From Sandaracinaceae bacterium (GTDB taxonomy: Bacteria > Myxococcota_A > Polyangia > Polyangiales > Houyiibacteriaceae), in contig JAAZAH010000376.1 of NCBI GenBank assembly GCA_012514415.1, positions 1-10,245 of the forward strand: DNA of 10,245 nucleotides, in the 5' to 3' direction. Below the pieces are notes generated by a model. It ran no database searches, was not told the DNA's origin, and saw only the letters and a program-made list of their open reading frames with translations. Both the position numbers and the translations under genes were made by a program. Positions 1 to 6,046 of this stretch are shown here, in pieces; positions within the stretch are counted from its first letter, which is position 1, and each line of letters opens with the position of its first letter.

Positions 1-1
1 C

Positions 2-136
2 GTGATGCCTGGCGACAACGTCACGGTGACGGTCGAGCTGGTGACCCCGGTGGCGATGGAGGCGCAGCAGCGCTTCGCCGTCCGCGAGGGTGGCCGCACG
101 GTCGGCGCCGGCGTCATTACGAAGATCGTGGAGTGA
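2..136 (+). CDS. tuf: Elongation factor Tu, C-terminal fragment (5' end outside window)
   Basis: EF-Tu is the GTPase that delivers aminoacyl-tRNA to the ribosomal A site in the cytoplasm. Only its last 44 codons are present, read from base 2 to the TGA at 134-136. The peptide begins VMPGDNVTVTVEL and contains REGGRTVGAGVITKIVE, the characteristic C-terminal beta-barrel (domain 3) ending of bacterial EF-Tu. The GTPase domain lies upstream of the window. The stop is only 7 bases before rpsJ, so tuf and the S10 cluster are probably co-transcribed, as in bacteria where the str and S10 operons are joined. Identity is firm. I cannot tell whether this is the only tuf copy in the genome. Confidence 0.95.
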   Translation: MMPGDNVTVTVELVTPVAMEAQQRFAVREGGRTVGAGVITKIVE

Positions 137-143
137 ATGAGAC

Positions 144-455
144 ATGGCTTCGAATAAAATCCGTATCCGCCTGAAAGCCTACGATCATCGTCTCCTCGAT
201 CAGAGCGCGAGCGAGATTGTCGAGACGGCGAAGCGCACCGGTGCTCGCGTCGCGGGCCCGATCCCCCTTCCGACGCGCATTAACAAGTACACGGTCCTCC
301 GCGGGCCGCACGTCGACAAGAAGTCACGGGAGCAATTCGAGATTCGCACCCACAAGCGGCTCCTCGACATCCTCGAACCGACCCAGCAGACCCTCGATGC
401 TCTGATGAAGCTCGATCTCTCCGCTGGTGTCGATGTCCAGCTCAAGGTCTCCTGA
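144..455 (+). CDS. rpsJ: 30S ribosomal protein S10 (NusE)
   Basis: S10 is a 3' (head) domain protein of the small subunit. As NusE it also joins NusB in antitermination complexes that act on RNA polymerase. The 103-residue product has the usual family length. It starts with IRIRLKAYDHRLLDQ (residues 6-20), has PLPTR at 41-45 and the conserved extended loop (YTVLRGPHV, 49-57; EQFEIRTHKR, 63-72), and ends with SAGVDVQLKV. The ATG is preceded by GGAG at 130-133, inside the end of tuf. It is the first gene of the S10 cluster. The next gene is rplD, not the expected rplC, after only 16 bases. Confidence 0.97.
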   Translation: MASNKIRIRLKAYDHRLLDQSASEIVETAKRTGARVAGPIPLPTRINKYTVLRGPHVDKKSREQFEIRTHKRLLDILEPTQQTLDALMKLDLSAGVDVQLKVS

Positions 456-471
456 AGCATCGGGAAAAAAC
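456..471 (+). other. rpsJ-rplD junction lacking rplC
   Basis: These 16 bases separate the rpsJ stop from the rplD ATG. In the usual S10 cluster about 620-700 bases encoding L3 (rplC) sit here. No L3-like peptide is seen here or anywhere else in the window, in any of the reading frames I examined. The only translation signal visible is a purine stretch, GGGAAAAAA (462-470), which is a poor Shine-Dalgarno sequence for rplD. Translational coupling from rpsJ may help rplD expression; that is inference. Confidence 0.85.
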
Positions 472-1098
472 ATGCCCAAGGTCAAAGTTTATAACCTCAA
501 GCGCGAAGACGTCGGCGAGATCGAGCTCAGCGAGAAGGTCTTCGGAGCCGAGGTCAACGAGGCGCTCTTTTACGAGGTCCTCAAGGCGCAGCTCGCTTCG
601 CGTCGCGCAGGGACGGCTGCGGTGAAGAACCGTGCGTCCGTTGCGGGTACGGGTCGCAAGATCTACAAACAGAAGAAGACCGGTAACGCGCGGCACGGTG
701 CCCGCACGGCGCCGATCTTCGTCGGCGGCGGCGTGGCTCACGGTCCCAAGGTCCGTAGCTACGCCTATCGCCCCCCGCGCAAGATGCGCCTCGGCGCGAT
801 GCGCTCCGCCTTCTCGATGAAGGTGAAAGAGGGCCGCCTCACCGTCGTCGACAACTTCGAGCTCGAGGCGATCAAGACCAAGGAGCTCGCCAAGGTGCTT
901 GAGGCCCTCGAAGTCACGAGCGGCAGTCTTCTCATCGACGCGAGCGACAACGACAAGCTTCGCCTTTCGGCGCGCAACCTCGCATCCCATCAATACCTTC
1001 CTCCCGAGGGCCTGAACCTCTACGACCTTCTCCGTCACGATCATATTGTGCTTACGAAGAAGGCGGTCGAGGCCATCGAGGCGCGGCTCGCGGACTGA
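472..1098 (+). CDS. rplD: 50S ribosomal protein L4
   Basis: L4 binds 23S rRNA early in large-subunit assembly, and its long loop lines the peptide exit tunnel. In E. coli it also represses the S10 operon. I chose the ATG at 472, giving 208 residues, a normal length. The same frame is open back to 427, but that extension lies inside rpsJ and is unlike L4. The protein opens PKVKVYNLKRE. The exit-tunnel loop lies at about residues 45-100, with GRKIYKQKKTGNARHG (61-76) and APIFVGGGVAHGPK (80-93). This loop resembles the Thermus-type version more than the E. coli one. The C-terminal globular part contains RLSARNLAS and PEGLNLYDLL. The gene follows rpsJ directly because rplC is missing. Confidence 0.96.
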   Translation: MPKVKVYNLKREDVGEIELSEKVFGAEVNEALFYEVLKAQLASRRAGTAAVKNRASVAGTGRKIYKQKKTGNARHGARTAPIFVGGGVAHGPKVRSYAYRPPRKMRLGAMRSAFSMKVKEGRLTVVDNFELEAIKTKELAKVLEALEVTSGSLLIDASDNDKLRLSARNLASHQYLPPEGLNLYDLLRHDHIVLTKKAVEAIEARLAD

Positions 1099-1109
1099 GG
1101 AGAAGCACG

Positions 1110-1400
1110 ATGAATCATCACGACATCATCAAACGCCCGATCTTCCTTACCGAGAAGGCGTCCAATCTCCGAGAAGAGGCGAACCAATACCTCTTCGAGG
1201 TTCATCCCGACGCGAATAAGTATCAGATCCGCGAAGCCGTCGAGACGCTCTTCAAGGTGAGCGTCCGTGACGTGAACACCATGAACGTGCGCGGCCACAT
1301 GCGCCGGATGGGGCGGGGATACGGCAAGCTTCGCAACTGGAAGAAAGCGATTGTCACCCTCGCTGACGGCGACAGCATTGACTTCTTCGAGGGGACCTGA
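1110..1400 (+). CDS. rplW: 50S ribosomal protein L23
   Basis: L23 sits at the mouth of the exit tunnel on the large subunit, where trigger factor and SRP dock. The 96-residue product has the usual length. It shows the family N-terminus DIIKRPIFLTEKA (5-17), the helix NKYQIREAVETLFKV (36-50), and the basic extended loop RGHMRRMGRGYGKLRNWKKA (61-80) that enters the ribosome. The start is supported by AGGAG (1098-1102) just upstream of the ATG. It lies 11 bases after rplD and 5 before rplB. I see nothing unusual in it. Confidence 0.96.
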   Translation: MNHHDIIKRPIFLTEKASNLREEANQYLFEVHPDANKYQIREAVETLFKVSVRDVNTMNVRGHMRRMGRGYGKLRNWKKAIVTLADGDSIDFFEGT

Positions 1401-1405
1401 GAGCC

Positions 1406-2233
1406 ATGGCGAATAGAAAGTTCAAGCCGACCTCACCGGCACGACGTAACTACGACGTCCCGGATTACTCCGCGCTCAAGAAGGGCGGCCCGGAGCCGAA
1501 GCTCACCGAGCCGGCTCGCTCGACGGGTGGACGTAACAACACCGGGCGCATCACCAGCCGCTTCCGCGGTGGCGGGCATAAGCGGCGCTATCGCGTGATC
1601 GATTTCCGGCGCAACAAGATCGGTGTGCCCGCAAAGGTTGCCGCGATCGAATACGATCCGAACCGCTCGGCGCGCATCGCGCTCCTTCACTACGCGGACG
1701 GCGAAAAGGCCTATATCCTGGCGCCCGACGGGCTCAAGACGGGCGATACGGTTCTCTCGTCGAAGAACGCGGACGTCAAGCCCGGCAACTCGATGCGTCT
1801 CCGCCATATGCCGCTCGGTACGCTCATCCACAACATCGAGCTCAAGATCGGCAAGGGCGGTCAGCTCGTCCGTTCAGCTGGGACGGCTGCGCAGCTGTTG
1901 GCGAAGGACGGCGATTACGCCAGCATCCGTCTGCCCTCGTCCGAGGTTCGGCTCGTTCACCTCGACTGCCGCGCAACCGTCGGTCAGGTCTCCAACATTC
2001 AGCATGCGCGCATCAACCTTGGCAAGGCTGGCCGTAAGCGCTGGCTCGGACGTCGCCCGCATAACCGAGGCGTGACCATGAACCCGATCGATCACCCGAT
2101 GGGTGGTGGTGAGGGTCGGACCTCGGGTGGCCGTCACCCCGTCTCGCCGTGGGGACAGCTCGCCAAGGGTAAGAAGACGCGAACCAATAAATCTTCGGAT
2201 CGTTTCATCGTCCGACGCCGTGGGAGTAAGTAA
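1406..2233 (+). CDS. rplB: 50S ribosomal protein L2
   Basis: L2 is a primary 23S rRNA-binding protein needed for subunit association and for an active peptidyl-transferase centre. Its 275 residues match the family length. Visible signatures are GRNNTGRITSRFRGGGHKRR (42-61), the central beta-barrel region with MPLGTLIHNIEL, and the C-terminal MNPIDHP followed by GGGEGR near residues 226-238. The His of DHP (230; His229 in mature E. coli numbering) is retained, while the next conserved His is Met232 here. The basic tail RFIVRRRGSK closes the protein. Its TAA stop overlaps the rpsS ATG by one base, implying translational coupling. Confidence 0.97.
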   Translation: MANRKFKPTSPARRNYDVPDYSALKKGGPEPKLTEPARSTGGRNNTGRITSRFRGGGHKRRYRVIDFRRNKIGVPAKVAAIEYDPNRSARIALLHYADGEKAYILAPDGLKTGDTVLSSKNADVKPGNSMRLRHMPLGTLIHNIELKIGKGGQLVRSAGTAAQLLAKDGDYASIRLPSSEVRLVHLDCRATVGQVSNIQHARINLGKAGRKRWLGRRPHNRGVTMNPIDHPMGGGEGRTSGGRHPVSPWGQLAKGKKTRTNKSSDRFIVRRRGSK

Positions 2234-2511
2234 TGCCGCGTTCGGTTAAAAAGGGCCCGTTCATCGACGATCACCTCCAGAAGAAGGTCGACGCGGCCAA
2301 CGCTTCTGGCGATCGCAAGCTCATCAAGACCTGGTCGCGCCGCTCCACCATCGCGCCCGATTTCGTCGGTCTGACCTTCGCCGTGCATAACGGACGTAAG
2401 TTCGTGACCGTCTTCGTTACCGAGAATATGGTCGGCCATAAGCTCGGTGAGTTCGCTCCGACGCGCACCTTCTACGGCCACGCCGCAGATAAGAAGAAGG
2501 GAAAGCGCTGA
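2233..2511 (+). CDS. rpsS: 30S ribosomal protein S19
   Basis: S19 is a head protein of the small subunit that pairs with S13 near the A-site tRNA and bridges to the large subunit. The 92-residue product has the standard length. It carries PRSVKKGPFIDDHLQKK (2-18) and TENMVGHKLGEFAPTRTF (63-80), both diagnostic for the family. The usual Arg after this last motif is Tyr81 here. The ATG overlaps the rplB stop by one base. A 70-base spacer follows, the first real break in the otherwise tight cluster. Confidence 0.97.
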   Translation: MPRSVKKGPFIDDHLQKKVDAANASGDRKLIKTWSRRSTIAPDFVGLTFAVHNGRKFVTVFVTENMVGHKLGEFAPTRTFYGHAADKKKGKR

Positions 2512-2530
2512 AGATCGTGACGTAGCCGCC

Positions 2531-2552
2531 GCCGCGTGCTAGATCGCGCGGC
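2531..2552 (+). repeat. Inverted repeat / predicted hairpin in the rpsS-rplV spacer
   Basis: GCCGCGTG (2531-2538) can pair with CGCGCGGC (2545-2552), giving 8 base pairs with one G-U wobble, around the loop CTAGAT. It occupies the middle of the 70-base spacer 2512-2581. No T-run follows, so it does not look like an intrinsic terminator. It might be an mRNA structure affecting processing or rplV translation, or have no function. Pairing was found by eye and no folding energy was computed. Confidence 0.45.
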
Positions 2553-2581
2553 CCGCCTAAAAACGATTTCAGGGATCCATC

Positions 2582-2938
2582 ATGGAAGCCATCGCAAAAG
2601 CTCGATTTCAACGAATTTCAGTGCGTAAAGCGCGCATTATCCTCGACATGGTTCGGGGGAAGAACGTGGCCTTGGCGCTCGACGAGCTGCGCTTCACCAA
2701 CAAGGCGGCGGCGCCGATCGTCGAGAAACTGCTCTCGAGCGCGGTCGCAAACTTTGAGAATAAATATCAGCAGGCCGATCTCGACAAGCTCGTGATCAGT
2801 CGCGCCTTCGCGGATAAGGCCCCCGACCAGCACATGCGTCGCTGGCGGCCGCGCGCCCAGGGAAGCGCGAGCCGAATCCAAAAAGGCATGAGCCATCTCA
2901 CCGTCGTCATCTCCGATGGCGCTGGGGAAGAGGTTTGA
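2582..2938 (+). CDS. rplV: 50S ribosomal protein L22
   Basis: L22 contacts all domains of 23S rRNA, and its beta-hairpin forms the exit-tunnel constriction together with L4. The product is 118 residues, within the normal range. It shows ISVRKARIILDMVRGKNV (12-29), the central helix region ending SSAVANFEN, and the tunnel hairpin MRRWRPRAQGSASRIQKGMS (84-103), then SHLTVVISDG. The start is supported by AGGG at 2571-2574, 7 bases before the ATG. It is separated from rpsS by 70 bases and followed by rpsC after 3 bases. Confidence 0.96.
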   Translation: MEAIAKARFQRISVRKARIILDMVRGKNVALALDELRFTNKAAAPIVEKLLSSAVANFENKYQQADLDKLVISRAFADKAPDQHMRRWRPRAQGSASRIQKGMSHLTVVISDGAGEEV

Positions 2939-2941
2939 TCG

Positions 2942-3604
2942 ATGGGACAGAAAGTTAACCCTTACGGCTTCCGCCTCGGTGTCACGACGACTTGGAAATC
3001 CAAGTGGTAAGAGGATAAGAACTACGCGCTCTGGCTTCACGAAGACCTGAAGCTCAAGGCGCACATCAACAAGAAGTTCGCGCACGCGGGGATCGCGGAT
3101 ATCGAGATCGAGCGCGCCGCGAACAAGATCAAGGTCGTGATTCACACCTCGCGCCCCGGTATCCTTATCGGCAAGCGTGGCGCCGGCGTCGAGCAGCTCA
3201 AGACCGAGCTCCAGAAGTTCACCGAGAGCGAGCTCTTCGTCGACATCCAAGAGGTGCGTCGTGCCGAGACGAACGCCAAGCTCATCGGCGAAAACATCGC
3301 CACGCAGCTCGAGCGCCGTGTCGCCTTCCGCCGCGCCATGAAGAAGGCGGTCACGACGGCGATGAAGTTCGGCGTCAAGGGCATCCGTGTCCAGGCCGGC
3401 GGCCGCCTCGGCGGCACCGATATCGCGCGGATCGAGTGGTACCGCGAGGGGCGCGTTCCCCTTCACACCCTTCGCGCGGACATCGACTACGGTCAGGTGA
3501 CGGCCCGAACCAAGGCTGGCGCGATCGGAATCAAAGTTTGGATCTTCAGGGGCGAGATCCTCCCCACGCGGGGTGGCGCCGTCGCCCCGGCCGGAAGGCG
3601 ATAA
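2942..3604 (+). CDS. rpsC: 30S ribosomal protein S3, frame interrupted by an in-frame TAA at codon 23
   Basis: S3 is an essential head protein at the mRNA entry channel, with helicase-related activity together with S4 and S5. Read from the ATG at 2942 to the TAA at 3602-3604, the frame has 221 codons including the final stop, the normal S3 length. It opens MGQKVNPYGFRLG, but codon 23 (3008-3010) is TAA, directly after WKSKW, where the family has Tyr or Phe. Immediately downstream the frame stays S3-like: DKNYALWLHEDLK (25-37), the KH motif IHTSRPGILIGKRGAGVEQL (67-86), RRAMKKAV, and WYREGRVPLHTLRADIDYG. No shift is involved; a single base change would restore the codon. The next plausible start, GTG at 3137, would remove residues 1-65 and part of the KH domain. 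Either this is a sequencing or assembly error, or a true nonsense mutation tolerated by readthrough or a second copy. Confidence 0.9.
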
Positions 3605-3616
3605 GCGGAGAGAACG

Positions 3617-4029
<413 letters not shown>

Positions 4030-4033
<4 letters not shown>

Positions 4034-4236
4034 AAGCCGCAGAACTACGCGAACGTAGCGATGAGGAGCTTCGAAGCCTTGAGGCTGAACTCAAAGAGAA
4101 GCTCTGGCAGGCGCGCTTCGACAACTTCACCAATCAGCTCGACGATACGTCCAGCATTCGTAAAATCCGGCGCGATATCGCTCGTGTGAAGGGTATCCTC
4201 ACCGAACGTGCCAAGCAGGCCGCGCAGGAGGCGTGA
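4030..4236 (+). CDS. rpmC: 50S ribosomal protein L29
   Basis: L29 is a small helical protein near the exit-tunnel opening, beside L23. At 68 residues it has the usual size. The sequence consists almost entirely of two helices: AAELRERSDEELRSLEAELK (3-22) leading into KEKLWQARFDNF, then IRKIRRDIARVKGILTER (43-60). That is the hallmark of the family's helical hairpin. The start lies inside the end of rplP, preceded by GGAGGA at 4021-4026. The stop is 2 bases before rpsQ. Confidence 0.95.
4226..4231 (+). promoter_or_regulatory. Ribosome binding site that decides the rpsQ start
   Basis: AGGAGG is a perfect Shine-Dalgarno core. It lies 7 bases upstream of the ATG at 4239 but only 1 base before the in-frame GTG at 4233. 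The ATG is therefore the better rpsQ start. The site lies within the last codons of rpmC. Confidence 0.75.
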
Positions 4237-4238
4237 AC

Positions 4239-4535
4239 ATGACCGAGAACAAGGCAGAAAATCAGCGCGGCCTCCGGCGTAAGCTCGTTGGACGCGTCAT
4301 CAACGATACAAGCAACGAAGGCCGCGCCAAGCAGACCGTCGTTGTCGAGGTCGTGCGCCGCTTCCGGAACCCCTTCTACGGGAAGTACGTGAAGATGCGT
4401 AAGCGTTACCACGCCCACGATCCGCGGGAAGAGTATAAGACCCGCGATCTCGTAGAGATTCAAGCTTGCCGCCCGCGCAGTAAAACCAAGCGCTGGGAGG
4501 TTGTCCGGCTTCTAGACCGGCCCCCGGAGGTTTGA
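4239..4535 (+). CDS. rpsQ: 30S ribosomal protein S17
   Basis: S17 is an early-binding 5'-domain protein of the small subunit with an OB fold. From the ATG at 4239 it has 98 residues. I preferred this to the in-frame GTG at 4233 because of the well-spaced AGGAGG. Family motifs are RRKLVGRVI (13-21), FYGKYVKMRKRYHAHD and ACRPRSKTKRWEVV. Compared with E. coli S17, the loop after GRV is about 5 residues longer (TSNEGRAKQT, 24-33), and the N-terminus is also somewhat extended. It closes the S10 cluster and is followed after 1 base by rplN. Confidence 0.95.
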   Translation: MTENKAENQRGLRRKLVGRVINDTSNEGRAKQTVVVEVVRRFRNPFYGKYVKMRKRYHAHDPREEYKTRDLVEIQACRPRSKTKRWEVVRLLDRPPEV

Positions 4536-4536
4536 G

Positions 4537-4905
4537 ATGATTCAGACCGAGTCTGTACTTGACGTCGCAGATAATAGCGGCGCGAAAAGCGTGTATTGCA
4601 TCAAGGTCCTCGGCGGTGCCGGGCGGCGTTATGCGCGAGTGGGCGATGTGATCGTCGTGTCCATTCGCGAGGCGCATCCCCAATCCCGCGTGAAGAAGGG
4701 TGACGTCGCTCGTGCGGTCGTCGTCCGGACGCGCGCCGAGTACCAGCGGCCCGATGGTACGCACATCAAGTTCGATACCAACAGCGCCGTCATCGTCAAC
4801 AAGGATAACGAGCCGATCGGCACCCGGATCTTCGGGCCCGTGGCGCGTGAGCTCCGCGGCAAGAAGTTCATGAAGATCGTCTCGCTCGCTCCGGAGGTAG
4901 TCTGA
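4537..4905 (+). CDS. rplN: 50S ribosomal protein L14
   Basis: L14 lies on the subunit interface of the large subunit, contributes to intersubunit bridges and is the docking point of the silencing factor RsfS. The 122 residues equal the standard length. It has MIQTESVLDVADNSGAKSVY (1-20), VKKGDVARAVVVRTR and the C-terminal IFGPVARELRGKKFMKIVSLAPEV segment (described here only by its ends). GGAGG just upstream in the end of rpsQ supports the start. It is the first gene of the spc cluster, and its TGA overlaps the rplX ATG by one base. Confidence 0.97.
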   Translation: MIQTESVLDVADNSGAKSVYCIKVLGGAGRRYARVGDVIVVSIREAHPQSRVKKGDVARAVVVRTRAEYQRPDGTHIKFDTNSAVIVNKDNEPIGTRIFGPVARELRGKKFMKIVSLAPEVV

Positions 4906-5216
4906 TGGGTTTCCGTCTGAAGAAGGGTGATCACGTCGTGGTCATCGCCGGCGGCGAAAAGGACGCTCGGGGCACGGTGCTGAAGGTCGACCGCGAGCGC
5001 GATCGCGTCCTCGTCGAGGGCGTCAATATGGTCAAGCGCCATCAGAGCCCGCTTCGGTTCCGTGAGGCAGGCATCATCGAAAAAGAGGCTTGGCTCCACG
5101 TATCCAACGTGGCCCTCGTCGACCCCGAGACCGATAAGCCCACGCGCGTCCGCTTCGAGGTGCGCGATGGCAAGAAGGTGCGAGTTGCCGTAAAGAGCGG
5201 CGCCGTCATCGAATAG
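4905..5216 (+). CDS. rplX: 50S ribosomal protein L24
   Basis: L24 is one of the two assembly initiators of the large subunit, binding near the 5' end of 23S rRNA. The product is 103 residues, the usual length. The KOW motif is clear at about residues 5-32 (LKKGDHVVVIAGGEKDARGT, then VLKVD). It is followed by EGVNMVKRH (34-42), the conserved stretch that packs on rRNA, and a C-terminal RFEVRDGKKVRVA. The ATG overlaps the rplN stop. An 83-base structured spacer follows before rplE, the longest gap in the spc part. Confidence 0.96.
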   Translation: MGFRLKKGDHVVVIAGGEKDARGTVLKVDRERDRVLVEGVNMVKRHQSPLRFREAGIIEKEAWLHVSNVALVDPETDKPTRVRFEVRDGKKVRVAVKSGAVIE

Positions 5217-5224
5217 ATCCTTCA

Positions 5225-5250
5225 GGACGCCGGCCAGGTGGTCGGCGTCC
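5225..5250 (+). repeat. Strong inverted repeat / hairpin in the rplX-rplE spacer
   Basis: GGACGCCGGCC (5225-5235) pairs with GGTCGGCGTCC (5240-5250) over 11 positions, ten of them Watson-Crick and one G-U, around the 4-base loop AGGT. It starts 8 bases after the rplX stop. No T-run follows, so a classical intrinsic terminator is unlikely, and essential spc genes lie downstream. It may stabilise or delimit the mRNA, or form part of a translational control region for rplE. The function is inferred only from its position. Confidence 0.6.
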
Positions 5251-5288
5251 CCGGCCCATCCCGCAAGCCTGCAGGATGTAACCCGGAG
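5251..5288 (+). promoter_or_regulatory. Candidate mRNA control element upstream of rplE
   Basis: CATCC (5257-5261) can pair with GGATG (5274-5278). Inside that, across a C/A mismatch, GCA (5263-5265) pairs with TGC (5270-5272) around the loop AGCC. Outside, CCGG (5251-5254) can pair with CCGG (5283-5286), leaving an asymmetric internal loop of CC against TAAC. The outer stem would include the GG of the likely rplE ribosome binding site GGAG (5285-5288), 11 bases before the ATG. In E. coli, S8 represses the spc operon at the rplX-rplE junction, so the position is suggestive. I do not see a convincing S8-type core and treat this as a candidate. Confidence 0.35.
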
Positions 5289-5299
5289 AATTCAAATCC

Positions 5300-5851
5300 A
5301 TGTCCAGATACATCTCAAGACTCCATAAAAAATACCGCGACGAGGTCGTCGGTGCCCTCATGAAGGAGTTCTCCTACGAGAACCCCATGCAGGTGCCCCG
5401 TCTCGAGAAGATCGTCGTGAATATGGGCCTCGGCGAGGCGGTTCAGAACGCCAAGCTCATCGAGTCCGCATCGGCGGAGCTCGCGCAGATCACCGGCCAG
5501 AAGCCGGTCGTCACCCGGGCGCGCAAGTCCATCGCGAGCTTCAAGCTCCGCGAGGGAATGCCCATCGGGGTGATGGTCACTCTACGCTCCGAGCGCATGT
5601 GGGATTTCGCCGATCGCCTCATCAGCCTCGCTCTTCCTCGGATGCGCGATTTCAAGGGCGTGAGCGCGCGTGCTTTCGACGGCCGCGGCAATTACACGCT
5701 CGGCATCCGTGAGCAAATCATCTTCCCCGAGATCGACTACGATAAGATTGACAAGATCAAGGGTATGAACGTCACCTTTGTCACCACCGCCAAGGACGAC
5801 GAGCACGCGCGCGCGCTCCTCCGCGGCCTGGGCATGCCCTTCCGGAAGTGA
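5300..5851 (+). CDS. rplE: 50S ribosomal protein L5
   Basis: L5 sits in the central protuberance, binds 5S rRNA with L18 and contacts P-site tRNA. The 183-residue product is close to the usual 179 or so. Signatures are LEKIVVNMGLGEA (35-47), GQKPVVTRARKSIASFK (66-82), REGMPIG (84-90) and FDGRGNYTLGIREQIIFPEI (126-145), with the family C-terminus ARALLRGLGMPF. The ATG lies 11 bases after GGAG (5285-5288), a slightly long spacing, and the site may be masked by the upstream stem. rpsN follows after 9 bases. Confidence 0.97.
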   Translation: MSRYISRLHKKYRDEVVGALMKEFSYENPMQVPRLEKIVVNMGLGEAVQNAKLIESASAELAQITGQKPVVTRARKSIASFKLREGMPIGVMVTLRSERMWDFADRLISLALPRMRDFKGVSARAFDGRGNYTLGIREQIIFPEIDYDKIDKIKGMNVTFVTTAKDDEHARALLRGLGMPFRK

Positions 5852-5860
5852 GAAAAGTTT

Positions 5861-6046
5861 ATGGCTAGCCAACGTGCATTCGCCAAGATGGCGAAGAAGC
5901 CCAAGTTCGAGGTCCGTTACCGCAACCGCTGCAAGGTCTGTGGGCGCCCTCGTGGATATTATCGCAAGTTCGAGCTTTGCCGGATTTGCATTCGTAAATA
6001 CGGACTCCGTGGAGAGATCCCGGGCCTCACGAAGTCGAGCTGGTAG
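5861..6046 (+). CDS. rpsN: 30S ribosomal protein S14, zinc-binding type
   Basis: S14 is a head-domain protein of the small subunit. This is the short zinc-binding (C+) form: 61 residues with Cys24-x2-Cys27 and Cys40-x2-Cys43, inside CKVCGRPRGYYRKFELCRIC (24-43). It ends in the diagnostic PGLTKSSW. The long form typical of E. coli lacks these cysteines. An internal ATG at codon 10 also gives a plausible MAKKPKF start. The upstream ATG at 5861 reproduces the standard 61-residue length, so I kept it. The ribosome binding site is weak (GAGAAAAG, 5851-5858). I see no zinc-independent paralogue in the window. Confidence 0.95.
   Translation: MASQRAFAKMAKKPKFEVRYRNRCKVCGRPRGYYRKFELCRICIRKYGLRGEIPGLTKSSW

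Noticed and set aside
427..471. Upstream in-frame extension of rplD starting at 427
   Set aside because: The 15 extra residues are serine-rich, overlap rpsJ in another frame and have no counterpart in L4. The ATG at 472 gives the normal length and N-terminus.
652..741. L4 exit-tunnel loop differing from E. coli (KKTGNARHG and IFVGGG)
   Set aside because: The same style of loop occurs in Thermus-type L4 proteins, so it is not evidence of macrolide resistance or novelty.
2099..2101. L2 Met232 in place of a conserved His next to the peptidyl-transferase region
   Set aside because: The functionally noted His (position 230 here) is retained, and Met at this second position is, to my knowledge, found in other bacterial L2 proteins, so it is ordinary variation.
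3008..3010. TAA reassigned to a sense codon in this organism
   Set aside because: rplB, rpsC and secY all end at TAA in the proper place, and no other conserved gene here contains an internal TAA.
3137..3604. A separate short S3 starting at GTG 3137 as the real gene
   Set aside because: Bases 2942-3136 encode clear S3 sequence in the same frame on both sides of the TAA, so the short frame is a truncated remnant of the full gene rather than a distinct one.
4233..4238. GTG 4233 as the rpsQ start
   Set aside because: AGGAGG ends one base before it, too close for initiation, while the ATG at 4239 is optimally spaced.
5225..5250. Intrinsic terminator after rplX
   Set aside because: The hairpin is strong but is followed by CCGGCCCATC, with no T-run, and essential spc genes continue immediately downstream.
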